From Candidatus Accumulibacter conexus (GTDB lineage: Bacteria > Pseudomonadota > Gammaproteobacteria > Burkholderiales > Rhodocyclaceae): DNA of 64,000 nt. A program made the position numbers and the translations under genes. The stretch covers positions 180,636 through 244,635 of the forward strand of contig JAGFNJ010000001.1 in NCBI GenBank assembly GCA_017592775.1, read 5' to 3'. This document shows, in pieces, positions 1-8,531 of this stretch. Position 1 is the first letter of the stretch; each line of letters begins with the position of its first letter. The notes under the pieces were generated by a model. The model searched no databases, was not told where the DNA came from, and saw only the letters and a list, made by a program, of their open reading frames with translations.

Positions 1-328
1 AGATACCGGAGCAGAAGGTGGCGCCGCAAAGCAGCCAGAAGTTCTGCAGGAAGATCGCCAACGCACCGACGGCGCCGCCGAGCATGCCGCAGCAGGCGCC
101 GAGCATGAAGCCGGCGCGGCGGCCGTGCCGGCGCATGAACAGCGACGCCGGCAGCGTGCTCGCCGCCGACCCGAGAACGTAGCCGACGACGGGCAGCGTC
201 GCCAGCCGCTTGTCCGGCGCCAGTGCGTAGCCGGCGAGTGCGTTGATGGCAACCAGCGTCACGCCGTTGGTCAGCAGCAGTGCCTGTGCAGCGGCGAGGA
301 GGGTCAGCGAGCGGTGCGGAGAAGTCAC
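1..328 (-). CDS. MFS transporter, N-terminal part (runs off the left edge)
   Basis: About 109 residues from a GTG start at 328 down to the window edge, reading MTSPHRSLTLLAAAQALLLT at the N-terminus. There are three to four hydrophobic membrane segments. The short loop after the second segment reads FMRRHGRRAGF, the basic signature loop between TM2 and TM3 of the major facilitator superfamily. An inner-membrane transporter is therefore likely, but the substrate cannot be told from this fragment. It is transcribed away from the phosphorylase gene to its right. The start is chosen because the hydrophobic first helix begins right after it. The family call is fairly safe; the subfamily is unknown. 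Confidence 0.6.
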   Translation of the reverse strand, partial: MTSPHRSLTLLAAAQALLLTNGVTLVAINALAGYALAPDKRLATLPVVGYVLGSAASTLPASLFMRRHGRRAGFMLGACCGMLGGAVGALAIFLQNFWLLCGATFCSGI

Positions 329-624
329 CCCGACATTCTATGCCCGCGCCGGCAGCCCGGCGCAGGCGGATGCGGTCGCGGTCGCGGTCGCGGTCTTGGC
401 GGAGCCCTTCGAATCTGGCGGGCCAGGCGGGAGTTTGCGGCCGCGAGCCGACGCCATGGCGGGGATGGCTGCCGCTGCCGCAGTGGCCACTTCGCCGGCT
501 TCGCCGCAGCGCCAGTGCAGCGAGCAGCGCGGGTCGCCGGCAGCGGGTATGCTGGCGCCGTTTCTTCCACCGCGGCAGACGGTCGTTGACGCGGCCGCCG
601 GGCGTATCGACGACTGGACCCGAG
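329..624. other. intergenic region with a short GC-rich tandem repeat
   Basis: About 300 bases between two divergent genes. Near 374-397 the hexamer GCGGTC/GGTCGC is repeated about four times. Long open frames cross this stretch, but they are low-complexity Arg/Ala/Pro translations of GC-rich DNA and look non-coding. No clear promoter or terminator is visible. Confidence 0.4.
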
Positions 625-1587
625 ATGAGCGGCTGTCCCTTCCCGACTGCGCAGCCCAAAGCCGTGCCCGGCGACGACGGCAGCAATGCCGGGCTGCTGC
701 TGTCGCCGGGCAGCCTGGCGGCCTTGGTTGCCGAGCGCACGCGTGTCGCCATCGCCGCCGGCGCGCTGCACCGGATCGACACCGAGCAGTGCTGCGCGGA
801 CGATGGCGGCGTGCGCTTCCTGATCCGCGTCGTTTCCAGCCTGCGGCGCAAGGCGGCGGCCAGCAGCCCGCGTGGCGACGCTGCGCGGCCGGCGGTGAAC
901 CCCTTCCTGCCGCCCGAGCCGGAGTTGACCGTTGGCGCCATCTCGCGCAGCCACCTGGCGGTCCTCAACAAGTTCAACGTCCTCGAGCGACACCTGCTGA
1001 TCGTCACCCGCGACTTCGAGGACCAGCGAAACCTGCTCGGCGTGGCCGACTTCCACGCGCTCTACGCCTGCCTGGCGGAGTACCCGGCGCTCGGTTTCTA
1101 CAACGGTGGCCGCATCGCCGGCGCCAGCCAGCAGCACAAACACCTGCAGGTCGTACCGCTGCCCTTCGACGGCGCCGAGTCCGGATTGCCGATGGCGCCG
1201 CTGCTCAGCGGCGACGGACCGCGCTGCCCGCGCGTGCCGTTCGCGCATGCCTTCGGGCGGCTGCCGGCGGCGGTCATCGGACAGCCCGCGCAGTCGGCCG
1301 ACGTGGCGCATGCGCTGTATCGGCTGTTGCTCGCCGACCTCGGCATCGCCGGCGAGCTGTCGGCTGCGGGCGAGCTGCAGTCGGCCCCCTACAACCTGCT
1401 CGTCGCCGCCGACTGGATGCTCGTCGTGCCGCGCTGCGCCGAATGCTGGCACGGGATCTCGATCAACGCGCTGGCTTTCGCCGGATCGCTGTTCGTCAGG
1501 GATCGCGAGCAGCTCGAGCTGATTCGCCGCACCGGCCCGCTGAGCGTCCTGCAGGCAGTCGCCGGCAGCGGCGGGGCAGCCGCCTGA
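625..1587 (+). CDS. ATP adenylyltransferase / Ap4A phosphorylase family protein
   Basis: A 320-residue protein resembling Ap4A phosphorylases (Apa-type ATP adenylyltransferases, HIT-like fold), which split diadenosine tetraphosphate with phosphate to give ATP and ADP in the cytosol. Near residues 111-130 it has the family block VLNKFNVLERHLLIVTRDFE. At 161-175 it has GGRIAGASQQHKHLQ, the Ser-x-Gln-x-His-Lys-His motif that holds the catalytic histidine. The central NPFLPP segment near residue 92 also fits. The reading frame is open further upstream, but similarity begins only after ATG 625, so that start is used. No operon partner is evident. The fold assignment is strong; the exact dinucleotide substrate is inferred from the family. 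Confidence 0.8.
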   Translation: MSGCPFPTAQPKAVPGDDGSNAGLLLSPGSLAALVAERTRVAIAAGALHRIDTEQCCADDGGVRFLIRVVSSLRRKAAASSPRGDAARPAVNPFLPPEPELTVGAISRSHLAVLNKFNVLERHLLIVTRDFEDQRNLLGVADFHALYACLAEYPALGFYNGGRIAGASQQHKHLQVVPLPFDGAESGLPMAPLLSGDGPRCPRVPFAHAFGRLPAAVIGQPAQSADVAHALYRLLLADLGIAGELSAAGELQSAPYNLLVAADWMLVVPRCAECWHGISINALAFAGSLFVRDREQLELIRRTGPLSVLQAVAGSGGAAA

Positions 1588-1701
1588 GCTGTCTGGCGGC
1601 ATCGGTCCCGCCGCCGGCGGACGTTGCCCTCTCCAGTAACAGAACCGCAAGTACTTGTTTCTTATGGAGCGCCGTGCGCGCGATCGGTGGGCTTGGCATG
1701 C

Positions 1702-2292
1702 TCAGAGGATGCGGAACTGCATCTGGAGTTGCTCATCGTTCCAGATGTCGTCCGGGCTGATCGAGCGGCGGCGGAACCTGAAGTCGATTCCGGCCTTGCG
1801 GAAAGCCTCGTAGACCAGCTCGGAGCAGATGTACTTGCGGTCGCGCACCTTGCGCCCGCGTCGGAACAGGATGCGGATGGCAATGCGGCAGATCTCCCAG
1901 TTGTCGTACGGCCGCGTGAGTTCGTCCATGCCGAAGCTGATCGCCTGCTTCAGCGACTCCGGATCCGGTTGCGGCCCGATGCGGCCGATGACGATGCGCC
2001 CGCGATAGGGCTTGTTGCGGCCGTGGTAATCGCGCAGATACTTCGACAGCGGCACCAGGCGCACGCCGATCGCCGTCTCGCTCTCGAGGACGAAGATCCG
2101 CTGCAGGCTGTCGTCACGATAGACGATGCCGACGTGACTCCAGACCGAGCGCGTGAACCACTGGATGATCCGCGAGAAAAGGTACGTTCCCGAGCAGAAG
2201 ATCAGGTCACCGGTGCGCAACTGCTCGCGCACCTGCGGGTAGTCGAGGACCGGCAGCCTGGCGACTGCCTTGACGGCGAGACGATCAGCCAT
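1702..2292 (-). CDS. YiiX-like permuted papain-fold cysteine hydrolase
   Basis: A 196-residue protein of the YiiX/poxvirus G6R type, a circularly permuted NlpC/P60 cysteine peptidase fold. In the permuted order, His comes first in WSHVGIV (His53), an acidic residue follows in FVLESE (Glu70), and the nucleophile Cys156 lies in KYICSELVYEAF. RTGDLIF near residue 27 is the usual first strand of this family. No signal peptide is visible, so it is probably cytosolic or membrane-associated. Substrates of this family are poorly known; amide or lipid-type hydrolysis is possible. It ends at its conserved core, close to the usual length. Confidence 0.75.
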   Translation of the reverse strand: MADRLAVKAVARLPVLDYPQVREQLRTGDLIFCSGTYLFSRIIQWFTRSVWSHVGIVYRDDSLQRIFVLESETAIGVRLVPLSKYLRDYHGRNKPYRGRIVIGRIGPQPDPESLKQAISFGMDELTRPYDNWEICRIAIRILFRRGRKVRDRKYICSELVYEAFRKAGIDFRFRRRSISPDDIWNDEQLQMQFRIL

Positions 2293-2584
2293 GTGGACCC
2301 TGGCTCAGCCGACGCGGCCGGCGGCAGCCGGCGAGGGAGGAGGAGTGTTGGGCATCGTCGGCTCCGGTCGGGCGGGTGGATGAAGCACGCCATATTGCCG
2401 CAAGAGAAGGCCGTTGGTAAGGGATACGGAAACGGCCCGGAATCGTCGCCCGCCTGAGCTTCTGACAGAGCCAGGACGGATGACCTGATCCGTCTCGGGG
2501 CTGACGTCCAGCCGGCAGACGCTCGCCTGCCGAAACGCGGCAGCAACGTCGACGCGCGGCTCTGCCGCAGCGGCGGGCGGCTGG

Positions 2585-2939
2585 GTGGTTCGCCTGACGG
2601 CTGCCGCTGAAGCCGATTGCGCAGCAATCCTGCGTTGGACGGCGGGCCAGTTCGGCGAGGCACAGGCGCGCATCTCCGCCAGGACGGTTGCGGCCGCCCT
2701 CACCGATCTGGCTGCCGGCCCGGCGGTCACTCGGGTGACACGGCGAGATGACATCGTCCAGGGGGTTCTGCACGCTGCACGTCGCCCGCTCCGGCCGCAA
2801 GGGGCGTCACTTCGCGATGTTCCGCGTCGTGCGTGCGCCGGACCAAGAGCTGATCGAGGTTCTGCACATCCTTCAGGACGCCATGGATCTGCCGCGTCAC
2901 CTGCCTCCGAACGCCGCAAATCACGGCGACAGTAGATGA
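2585..2939 (+). pseudogene. ParE/RelE-family toxin, frameshifted
   Basis: The first frame (GTG 2585) reads VRLTAAAEADCAAILRWT and continues to RRDDIVQG, matching the helical N-terminal half of ParE-type toxins. The C-terminal half (FCTLHVARSGRKGRHFAMFR, then ELIEVLHILQDAMDLPRHLP) lies in another frame starting near 2748. Joining the frames near 2755-2765 restores a full ParE-like protein of about 110 residues. No ParD-like antitoxin gene is visible just upstream, where these systems usually carry it. This is most likely a dead toxin left after loss of its antitoxin; a sequencing error is the alternative. Confidence 0.7.
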
Positions 2940-3088
2940 ATTGCCGGCAATCCGTCGACAGTGGAGCAATCGGCCTGCCGCCGCGGCGTGCCACCCGGCG
3001 GCAGGCGCGCCCTGGTCGACACGGCAGGTCGCGGCCATCGTCGAGGCTGCCCGGATTGTCGGCAACGGCGCCATCGACAACCGGCGCA

Positions 3089-3898
3089 CTACATGCGCAG
3101 CGCCCGGCTGCCGATTCGCAGCCAGTCGCCGGCCGCCAGCACCGGGCGCTGCGCGAAGACGTCGCCGCGCACACTGCCGATCCGTTCGAGGATGCGCAGC
3201 CCACCCTGGACGGTCAACCGGATTTCCCACGCCATCCGCCCGGGCAGTTCGTGCACCAGTGGTGCGCCGGCCAGCAGCAGTTGCCGCGTGCGGTCGATCT
3301 GGAATTCGAGCAGCGCCGCCCACTGCTCGCTCCAGCGAGCCGCGGCGATCTGCTCTTCGGCGATCGCGAAGCGGGCGAGATCACATTGCGGCAGGTAGAT
3401 ACGCTGCTTCTGCCAGTCGAGCGCAATGTCCTGCCAGAAGTTGAGCAGTTGCAGCGCGCTGCAGATGCAGTCCGAGCGCCGCAGGTTGTCGACGCTGGTC
3501 CGGCCGACGAGGTGGAGCAGCAGGCGCCCGACCGGGTTGGCCGAACGCCGGCAGTAGTCGAGCAACTCCGGGTAGTCCGCATAGCGCTTCTTGACCACAT
3601 CCTGGGCAAAGGCGTCGAGCAGGTCGCGCAACAATTGCAGCGGCAGCCGCCATTCGCCGATCACCGCCGCCAGGGAAGCAAACTCCGGCGTCGCCGGCGG
3701 CACGCCGCGCTCGATCCGGTCCAGCTCGTCGCTGTAGGCCGCCAGCGCCTGCAGGCGCTGCGGATCCGACGCGTCGCCTTCATCGGCGATGTCGTCGGCG
3801 GCGCGGGCAAAGCGATAGATTGCCTCGATCGGTTGTCGCAGCCGCCGCGGCAGCAGCAGCGAGGCGACGGGAAAATTCTCGTAGTGGTCGACAGGCAT
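3089..3898 (-). CDS. hpnC: squalene/hydroxysqualene synthase family protein HpnC
   Basis: A 269-residue trans-isoprenyl diphosphate synthase of the squalene/phytoene type. The N-terminus MPVDHYENFPVASLLLP is typical of HpnC. The first aspartate-rich motif is DDIADEGD (residues 35-42) and the second is NFWQDIALDW (153-162); these bind Mg-diphosphate. In the HpnCDE route, HpnC makes hydroxysqualene from presqualene diphosphate for hopanoid synthesis. The frame is open upstream through the tRNA-Leu gene, but Met 3898 starts the conserved N-terminus. The usual partners hpnD and hpnE are not next to it, so they should lie elsewhere in the genome. Confidence 0.88.
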   Translation of the reverse strand: MPVDHYENFPVASLLLPRRLRQPIEAIYRFARAADDIADEGDASDPQRLQALAAYSDELDRIERGVPPATPEFASLAAVIGEWRLPLQLLRDLLDAFAQDVVKKRYADYPELLDYCRRSANPVGRLLLHLVGRTSVDNLRRSDCICSALQLLNFWQDIALDWQKQRIYLPQCDLARFAIAEEQIAAARWSEQWAALLEFQIDRTRQLLLAGAPLVHELPGRMAWEIRLTVQGGLRILERIGSVRGDVFAQRPVLAAGDWLRIGSRALRM

Positions 3899-3955
3899 CC
3901 GGGAGACGAACCGGGCGTGCTGGTGGCACGATCCAGGCGTGAGGGCAGACGGGAG

Positions 3956-3985
3956 CTGACAGTATAGAGGCGACGCGGTTAGAAT
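3956..3985 (+). promoter_or_regulatory. possible sigma-70 promoter for tRNA-Leu
   Basis: CTGACA at 3956-3961 and TAGAAT at 3980-3985 are separated by 18 bases, about 80 bases before the tRNA. This is a fair match to -35/-10 elements and would give a leader of roughly 75 bases. Judged by eye only. Confidence 0.35.
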
Positions 3986-4067
3986 GACGCGCGCTCCGGC
4001 CCCGGAGCCACCGGTCGCGCAGCAGGCGGCCGTTGAACCGGGGGGCGGTTGCGCTTTGTGCCGCAGT

Positions 4068-4152
4068 GCCCAGGTGGCGAAATTGGTAGACGCAGCAGGT
4101 TTAGGTCCTGCCGCCGCAAGGTGTGGGGGTTCGAATCCCTTCCTGGGCACCA
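4068..4152 (+). tRNA. tRNA-Leu (anticodon UAG)
   Basis: An 85-base tRNA with encoded CCA. The acceptor stem GCCCAGG pairs with CCTGGGC at the 3' end. The anticodon arm is GCAGG-TTTAGGT-CCTGC with anticodon TAG, decoding CUN leucine codons. A long variable arm (class II tRNA) and the T-arm GGGGGTTCGAATCCCT follow. It lies between hpnC (minus strand) and a stretch of decayed genes, which fits the common use of tRNA 3' ends as integration hotspots, but no repeated att copy was found. Confidence 0.95.
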
Positions 4153-4391
4153 ACAAGCAGTCCAAGTGGGTCGATCGAAGTCCATCGGCGCAGGAAAGCC
4201 CAAGGCTGGCGGCGCGTCCTGCGCCCGTGCCACTTGCGGCTGGTCGTCTGCGCGCACTCTATGCGGACCGGACGCTGACTCGACGCCGAACGCGATCGTG
4301 GTCCCACGGCAAGATGACCAGGCACTGCTCGACGAAGTGCCGGCCACCGTCGGTCGCCGTCGCCGTGCCACGGATCACAGCGACCGAAAGT

Positions 4392-5087
4392 GAGCCCATC
4401 GCCGTGCGCGCGGCGCAAGTGGGCAACATATCGGCACCGGTTTTTGCTGCCTCGTCGCCGCAGCAGTTCTTCGCCCTGCTGGCTTCGCGCCAGCCCGACC
4501 CGGTCACCAGGAAAGCCGACCCGGCCAGGGTCAAGGCGTTCAACGACGCCCACCCCGAAGTGCTTTTGCAGGGCAAGTATTTCGCGTCGCAGCCCGTCCC
4601 GGCAAGTTTTTCCAGCGTCAACTGTTGGGGCGTGCATGGCTACGGTTTCGTCAATGCCCGTGGTGCAACGCAATTCGGCAAGTGGATCTTCGAGCCCGTC
4701 GGCGGCGTTTACGGCCTGACCGACGACGAAGCCAAGGCCAGGGGGCCGAGCTTTCTCTTCGATGACCTGCGCCGGCGCGTGCAGGACGGCAAGGTGGCAT
4801 TCAACTTCAATCTCGAGTTGGCACGGCCGGGTGGCCGGGTCGACAACGCCACGATACCCTTGCCCGAGGGCCGCAGGAAGGTCACGCTGGGTACTCTGAA
4901 GGTCACTTCGGTGTCGGAAGATGCCGGTGGCCCCTGTCTGGGCATCACCTACGACCCCACGGTCATGCCCAGGGGCGTGCTGCCGTCATCCGACCCGTTG
5001 CTGCCGGCCCGTTCGGCGCCTTACGCCATTTCGCTGGGACGTCGGCTGACCGAAGGCGCGAAACAGCAGTCGGGCGGCTGCGCCTCG
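4392..5087 (+). pseudogene. catalase-family peroxidase (SrpA-like), 5'-truncated remnant
   Basis: From about 4430 the frame matches the C-terminal two thirds of small catalase-related peroxidases: a segment resembling SPQQFFALLASRQPDP, then VNCWGVHGYGFVNARGAT, KWIFEPVGG, VTLGTLKV, and the proximal heme region RSAPYAISLGRR with its Tyr ligand. The N-terminal part carrying the distal His and Asn is missing; the upstream sequence gives no catalase similarity in any frame. The frame also runs past the normal C-terminus to 5282 without a stop. A protein lacking the distal heme pocket should not break down peroxide. Probably the leftover of a larger gene lost beside tRNA-Leu. Confidence 0.7.
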
Positions 5088-5233
5088 GCAGGTCGGGGGG
5101 CGGACGTCGCCGCGGCAATGGCCATCGCCGGCAACGCCATCGGCTGCCGATGGACGCAAGCGGGCGCGACCCGTGACGGCGGTGGCCACCACGGATCGGC
5201 GCTTGTCCCTTCTTCATCCTCGGAGAGATTGAG

Positions 5234-5799
5234 ATGCGCGCGAGAATCCTGGGCAACCTGCTCGCCACCCTGGGCCTGGTGACCCTGTCCCTTGGCGCCC
5301 CCTTGGCCCAGGCGGCGCCGGCCAGGAACGTGATGCTGTTCATCAGCGACGGCGCCAGTTGGGGCACCTGGGACATGGCCAGCTACTATCAGTACGACCA
5401 GAAGGGCATGCAAGCCTACGACAACTTTGCCGTGAAGCTGGGCATGACCACCTATCCGCTGAACACCTAGAAAGCCAAGGCCGTCGGCAAGGCGAAGGGT
5501 ATCCTGTCGAGCGTGCCCTACACGCATGCCACTCCGCCACGTTCGGCTCCACGAACCGCAATCGCAACAACTACGGCGAGATCAGCAAGGAGATGATCAA
5601 CAACCCGGCCGTCGACCTGATCGTGGGTGGCGGCAATCCCAATTACGACAGCAACGGCCAGCCGCGCGCCACTCCGGCCTTCGCCAACGAGACCGGCACG
5701 GGCAGGGGCTACATGTCGCAGACGGCCTGGAACACTGTCAAAGACCCGAGCAAGTGGCAGCTCCTGCAGACCAAGGCCGAAGTCGAAGCAGCGGCATGA
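5234..5799 (+). pseudogene. alkaline phosphatase, decayed (nonsense, frameshift, internal deletion)
   Basis: It begins well: MRARILGNLLATLGLVTLSL is a signal peptide ending ...AQAAPA, followed by NVMLFISDGASWGTWDMASY, the metal-binding Asp strand of PhoA-like alkaline phosphatases. An in-frame TAG at 5468 stops it after 78 residues. Past the stop, the same frame gives KAKAVGKAKGILSSVPYTHA, and another frame then gives NNYGEISKEMINNPAVDLIVGGG up to a stop at 5797-5799. The segment with the phosphoserine (normally between PLNT and the KAKG helix) is absent, and the C-terminal half of the enzyme is missing. It lies just downstream of another relic. Confidence 0.8.
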
Positions 5800-5871
5800 A
5801 TCTCTCGCTCGCCATGCGTGCCGCTGTGGCGAGTCGCCTGCCGGCATGCCACGGGCTGGCACCGGCTGCGA

Positions 5872-7338
5872 TCAGCCCCGGCCGCCGCCCCAGAAACGCA
5901 GCGTGCTTGCCGGCAGCTCGGCGCCGAGACCGAACAGGTCGGCATTCGAGAGATGGGCGCCGCCGCGCGGGCGCCAGTCCGCCCAGATCCAGGGCCGCCA
6001 CCACAGGCTCCTGATGAACTGGCTCGCCCCTTCACGGATGAGGACGCCATCGATCGTCATGTCCGGCGACACGTCGGCGGCGACGCCCGACAGGGTCAGC
6101 AGCGCCTTGCGGAAGAGGCTGACTTCTTCGGGGAAGCGGACTGCCGACGTCGCTGCCAGGCTGTCCAGCAGCGACGTCATCCATTCGAATCCGGGGAAAC
6201 CGCCGCCGCGCACCTGGCCGATCGCTTGCCCGACGGCGGCCTCGACCTGGGCATCGTCGAGCGACTGGCCGAGCGCGCCGATCGCCGCGCAGACGCGCCG
6301 GTCGTTCAGCGTCAGGGCGCCGAGAACGAGTTGCACGATCGACTCGCACTGTCGTTTGGCGAGTGTCGTCGTCAGCGCCCAGTCGAGGATGGCCAGTCGC
6401 CCGTCGGGTGTCGCGAGCAGGTTGCCGGCATGCGGGTCGGCATGGAAGATGGCCCCGGACTCGCCGCTGCTCCAGAAGGGCTGCGCCAGCAGGGCGCGGA
6501 TCATTCGTTCGGCGCGCTGTCGCATCTCCGTCGCCGGCAAGTCCTGGGTTGTCACCTTGCAGCCATGGACCCTTTCCATCGCCGTGACGGTCGGCGTGGA
6601 AAAAGGAAAGACGCGGGGAATGACGATGTCCGGTGAGCCGGCATGGAACTCGGCCGCCTGGCGCAGGTGGGCCTGCTCGCCGTCGAGGTGGACTTCGTTG
6701 GCGAGCAGGTGGGCAACGCTCTCGAGGGTGTTGGCGTAGTCGAACACCGGCAGCCCGTGCGCGGCGCAGCGTTCCTCGAGGAAGGTTCCGAGCGCCGGCC
6801 AGATGGCGAGCTCTTCCTCCAGCCGGTCCCGGACACCCGGCCGCAGCACCTTGAAAACGCCCTGCAGCGGCGGAGCGTTCGCCGCCTGCTGCCAGACGAA
6901 CGGCACGACGACGGCGACGCTGGCCTCGGCAAGCGCCTTTCTCGCGATGCGCAGCCCAGCGACCCCACCCATCTCGCGTTCGAGCAGCGGGCGGATGGCA
7001 AGCAGGGAATCCGTCGGGACGAGCGTCTCGAGTTCCTGCAGACGCTGGCGCAGGTCGCCGGAAAGGCGCCGGTCGTGGGCGACGACCTGGCCGAGTTTGT
7101 GCAGGGTGGGGCAGAGACGAAACAGTGCGAGCAGCCGCCGGGAGCGGCTGGTGTTGGCCGGCAGCGCCAGTTGGGCGGTGAAGATGTCTCGCTGACGACG
7201 GGGCGAGAGGCGATCGAGGAAGAAGAGCAGCGCGTCGGCGAGCAGCGGACGAAAGCGCGCGTGCGCCGGCGGCAGCAGATCGCTGAGGCGCAACAGCATG
7301 CGCAGCAGGCCGTCGTCGGTGTCGGATGGCAGGGTCAT
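5872..7338 (-). CDS. ABC1/UbiB-family atypical kinase
   Basis: A 488-residue protein of the UbiB/ADCK/ABC1 family of atypical protein-kinase-like ATPases, often linked to ubiquinone or lipid metabolism. Visible motifs are VFKVLRPGV with the nucleotide-binding Lys, HADPHAGNLLATPDG (catalytic-loop equivalent) and LDWALTTTL with the metal-binding Asp. The N-terminal 130 residues are helical. ATG 7338 is used because upstream residues are low-complexity and unlike the family. It has no ubi genes beside it, so it is probably not the canonical UbiB but a paralogue of unknown substrate. No C-terminal membrane pair typical of true UbiB is evident. Confidence 0.8.
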   Translation of the reverse strand: MTLPSDTDDGLLRMLLRLSDLLPPAHARFRPLLADALLFFLDRLSPRRQRDIFTAQLALPANTSRSRRLLALFRLCPTLHKLGQVVAHDRRLSGDLRQRLQELETLVPTDSLLAIRPLLEREMGGVAGLRIARKALAEASVAVVVPFVWQQAANAPPLQGVFKVLRPGVRDRLEEELAIWPALGTFLEERCAAHGLPVFDYANTLESVAHLLANEVHLDGEQAHLRQAAEFHAGSPDIVIPRVFPFSTPTVTAMERVHGCKVTTQDLPATEMRQRAERMIRALLAQPFWSSGESGAIFHADPHAGNLLATPDGRLAILDWALTTTLAKRQCESIVQLVLGALTLNDRRVCAAIGALGQSLDDAQVEAAVGQAIGQVRGGGFPGFEWMTSLLDSLAATSAVRFPEEVSLFRKALLTLSGVAADVSPDMTIDGVLIREGASQFIRSLWWRPWIWADWRPRGGAHLSNADLFGLGAELPASTLRFWGGGRG

Positions 7339-7649
7339 GGCATGGCAGGTCTGCCGCCGGGGCGCCAGAAGAAGTAGGGGGCGAAGCAGGAGCGAGGATC
7401 CGCAGCGGCTGGGCAAAATCGTAGCAGACTTCCGTGTCGCCTGTACGCAACGACGCCTGGTGCCACGGGCGCCGGCTGGAGCACGGCGGCGGCGCGCGGG
7501 CGCGAAGCGGGGGGCGGAGCCGATCGGTGGTCAGGCGGGCGCACCCGGCCAGCGGCGATTTCCGTGCTGGACGAGCTTTACGACGACGCCGCCTGTCGTT
7601 GCGAAGGCGGCGTGACTGCCCGCGTTCCTGAGCCGGGATCGCTCGCCCG

Positions 7650-7787
7650 GTGCCGCCCATGGAGGCTGCTGCCGGGGTTGGCCGGGTTGTGCTGCAGGTC
7701 GCGGGCGGTGGTCTTGACCGCCCGCTGCTCACCGCCGGTCCGGTACCTCAGGCGATCGGTGCAGGTGTCGGCGATCCGGAACCTCAC
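7650..7787 (-). pseudogene. UvrD-family helicase, 5' fragment
   Basis: A GTG at 7787 overlaps the stop of the preceding gene as GTGA and begins MRFRIADTCTDRLRYRTGGEQ, then AVKTTARDLQHNPANPG. This matches the ParE-like N-terminal module that opens one group of UvrD/Rep helicases. After about 40 residues the similarity ends and the frame meets a stop at 7578; none of the helicase motifs follow. Only the gene's first part is left. It closes the decayed restriction island on its downstream side. The 3' boundary is approximate. Confidence 0.5.
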
Positions 7788-8102
7788 CTCGGTCCCGGCC
7801 AGTAGTAGTGGACTGGGGCCAGCCAATACCTGGCCGGATCCTGTTCGCCAGCCAACCTCTTCTGGCCAGGGTCATGCGTCCAGTTGCCTGTGAATCCTTC
7901 CCTGGCGGCGACTGCTGCAATGAGTGCGTCGCGCTCATGTTGGTTTCGTGGCTCGGCGTTCACGTGGAACCGTGTCCAGCTCCTCGTCGGCACAGTTCAC
8001 CGACTCGGTCTGCGGATTGTCGTTGCCTGCCAGGATCGCGATGCCGAAGTTGCCGCGGCCACCAGGGTCAGCCCCGATCCAGAACGTCGGCCCCGAAGTC
8101 AT
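7784..8102 (-). pseudogene. DUF429-like predicted nuclease, core deleted and frameshifted
   Basis: The ATG at 8102 overlaps the stop of the Mod remnant (ATGA) and gives MTSGPTFWIGADPGGRGNFG, an RNase H-like first strand with the Asp that binds metal. After about 45 residues the frame is lost. The C-terminal portion HERDALIAAVAAREGFTGNW, then GEQDPARYWLAPVHYYWP, is in another frame and ends at 7784. The centre of the protein is missing. The assignment to a DUF429-type predicted nuclease is from remembered sequence pattern and is moderate; that the gene is broken is clear from the frame change. Confidence 0.5.
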
Positions 8103-8515
8103 ACCTTGAAGACTTTCATGACTTCATCCCCCAGGTGGTTGATCACCTTCACCGCGATCCGCCCCGACTTCGGTTTCTCGAACGGGCGCGAGGTATCGCT
8201 GTTCAGGCTGGCCCAGGCTTCCGGGTCGATCTCGGCCTTCAGCGTCGTCCTGAGGGCGCTGTAGGGGTCGTTGGCGCCGAGAAAATAGGCGTGGCGGACG
8301 AAGAAGCTTTCCTGGTTGTAGTCGGTGTCGATGAACCAGCAGGCGATGCCGTCCAGCTCGGCGGCGTCGGGGCGTGGGTAGCGGACCTGCTTCGGCTGCT
8401 GTTGCTCGGTCGGCAACACCGACTGGTATTCCGCGGTCGGGATGTTCTTGCGTCGGGCCTCGTCGTGGGTGAGGGTTTCGACGGTCTTGGTGTTGCCGGG
8501 TCTGGCCATGGTCAT
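8099..8515 (-). pseudogene. type III DNA methyltransferase (Mod), catalytic core deleted in frame
   Basis: A 138-residue open frame made of the two ends of a Mod subunit. The N-terminus has MARPGNTKTVETLTHDEA and KNIPTAEYQSVL, typical of the start of this Mod group. The C-terminus has HAYFLGANDPYSALRTTLKA followed by SGRIAVKVINHLGDEVMKVF, typical of its end. The 500 or so residues between (SAM-binding FxGxG, DPPY catalytic motif, target recognition) are absent. ATG 8515 is the start; a second Met follows two codons later. The product cannot methylate DNA. Without Mod, the neighbouring Res cannot form an active type III complex, unless another Mod substitutes. Confidence 0.75.
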
Positions 8516-8531
8516 GCCTTCGCTGGTCGCA

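Noticed and set aside
4068-4152. Prophage or island att site at tRNA-Leu
   Set aside because: No integrase nearby and no second copy of the tRNA 3' end was found in the window.
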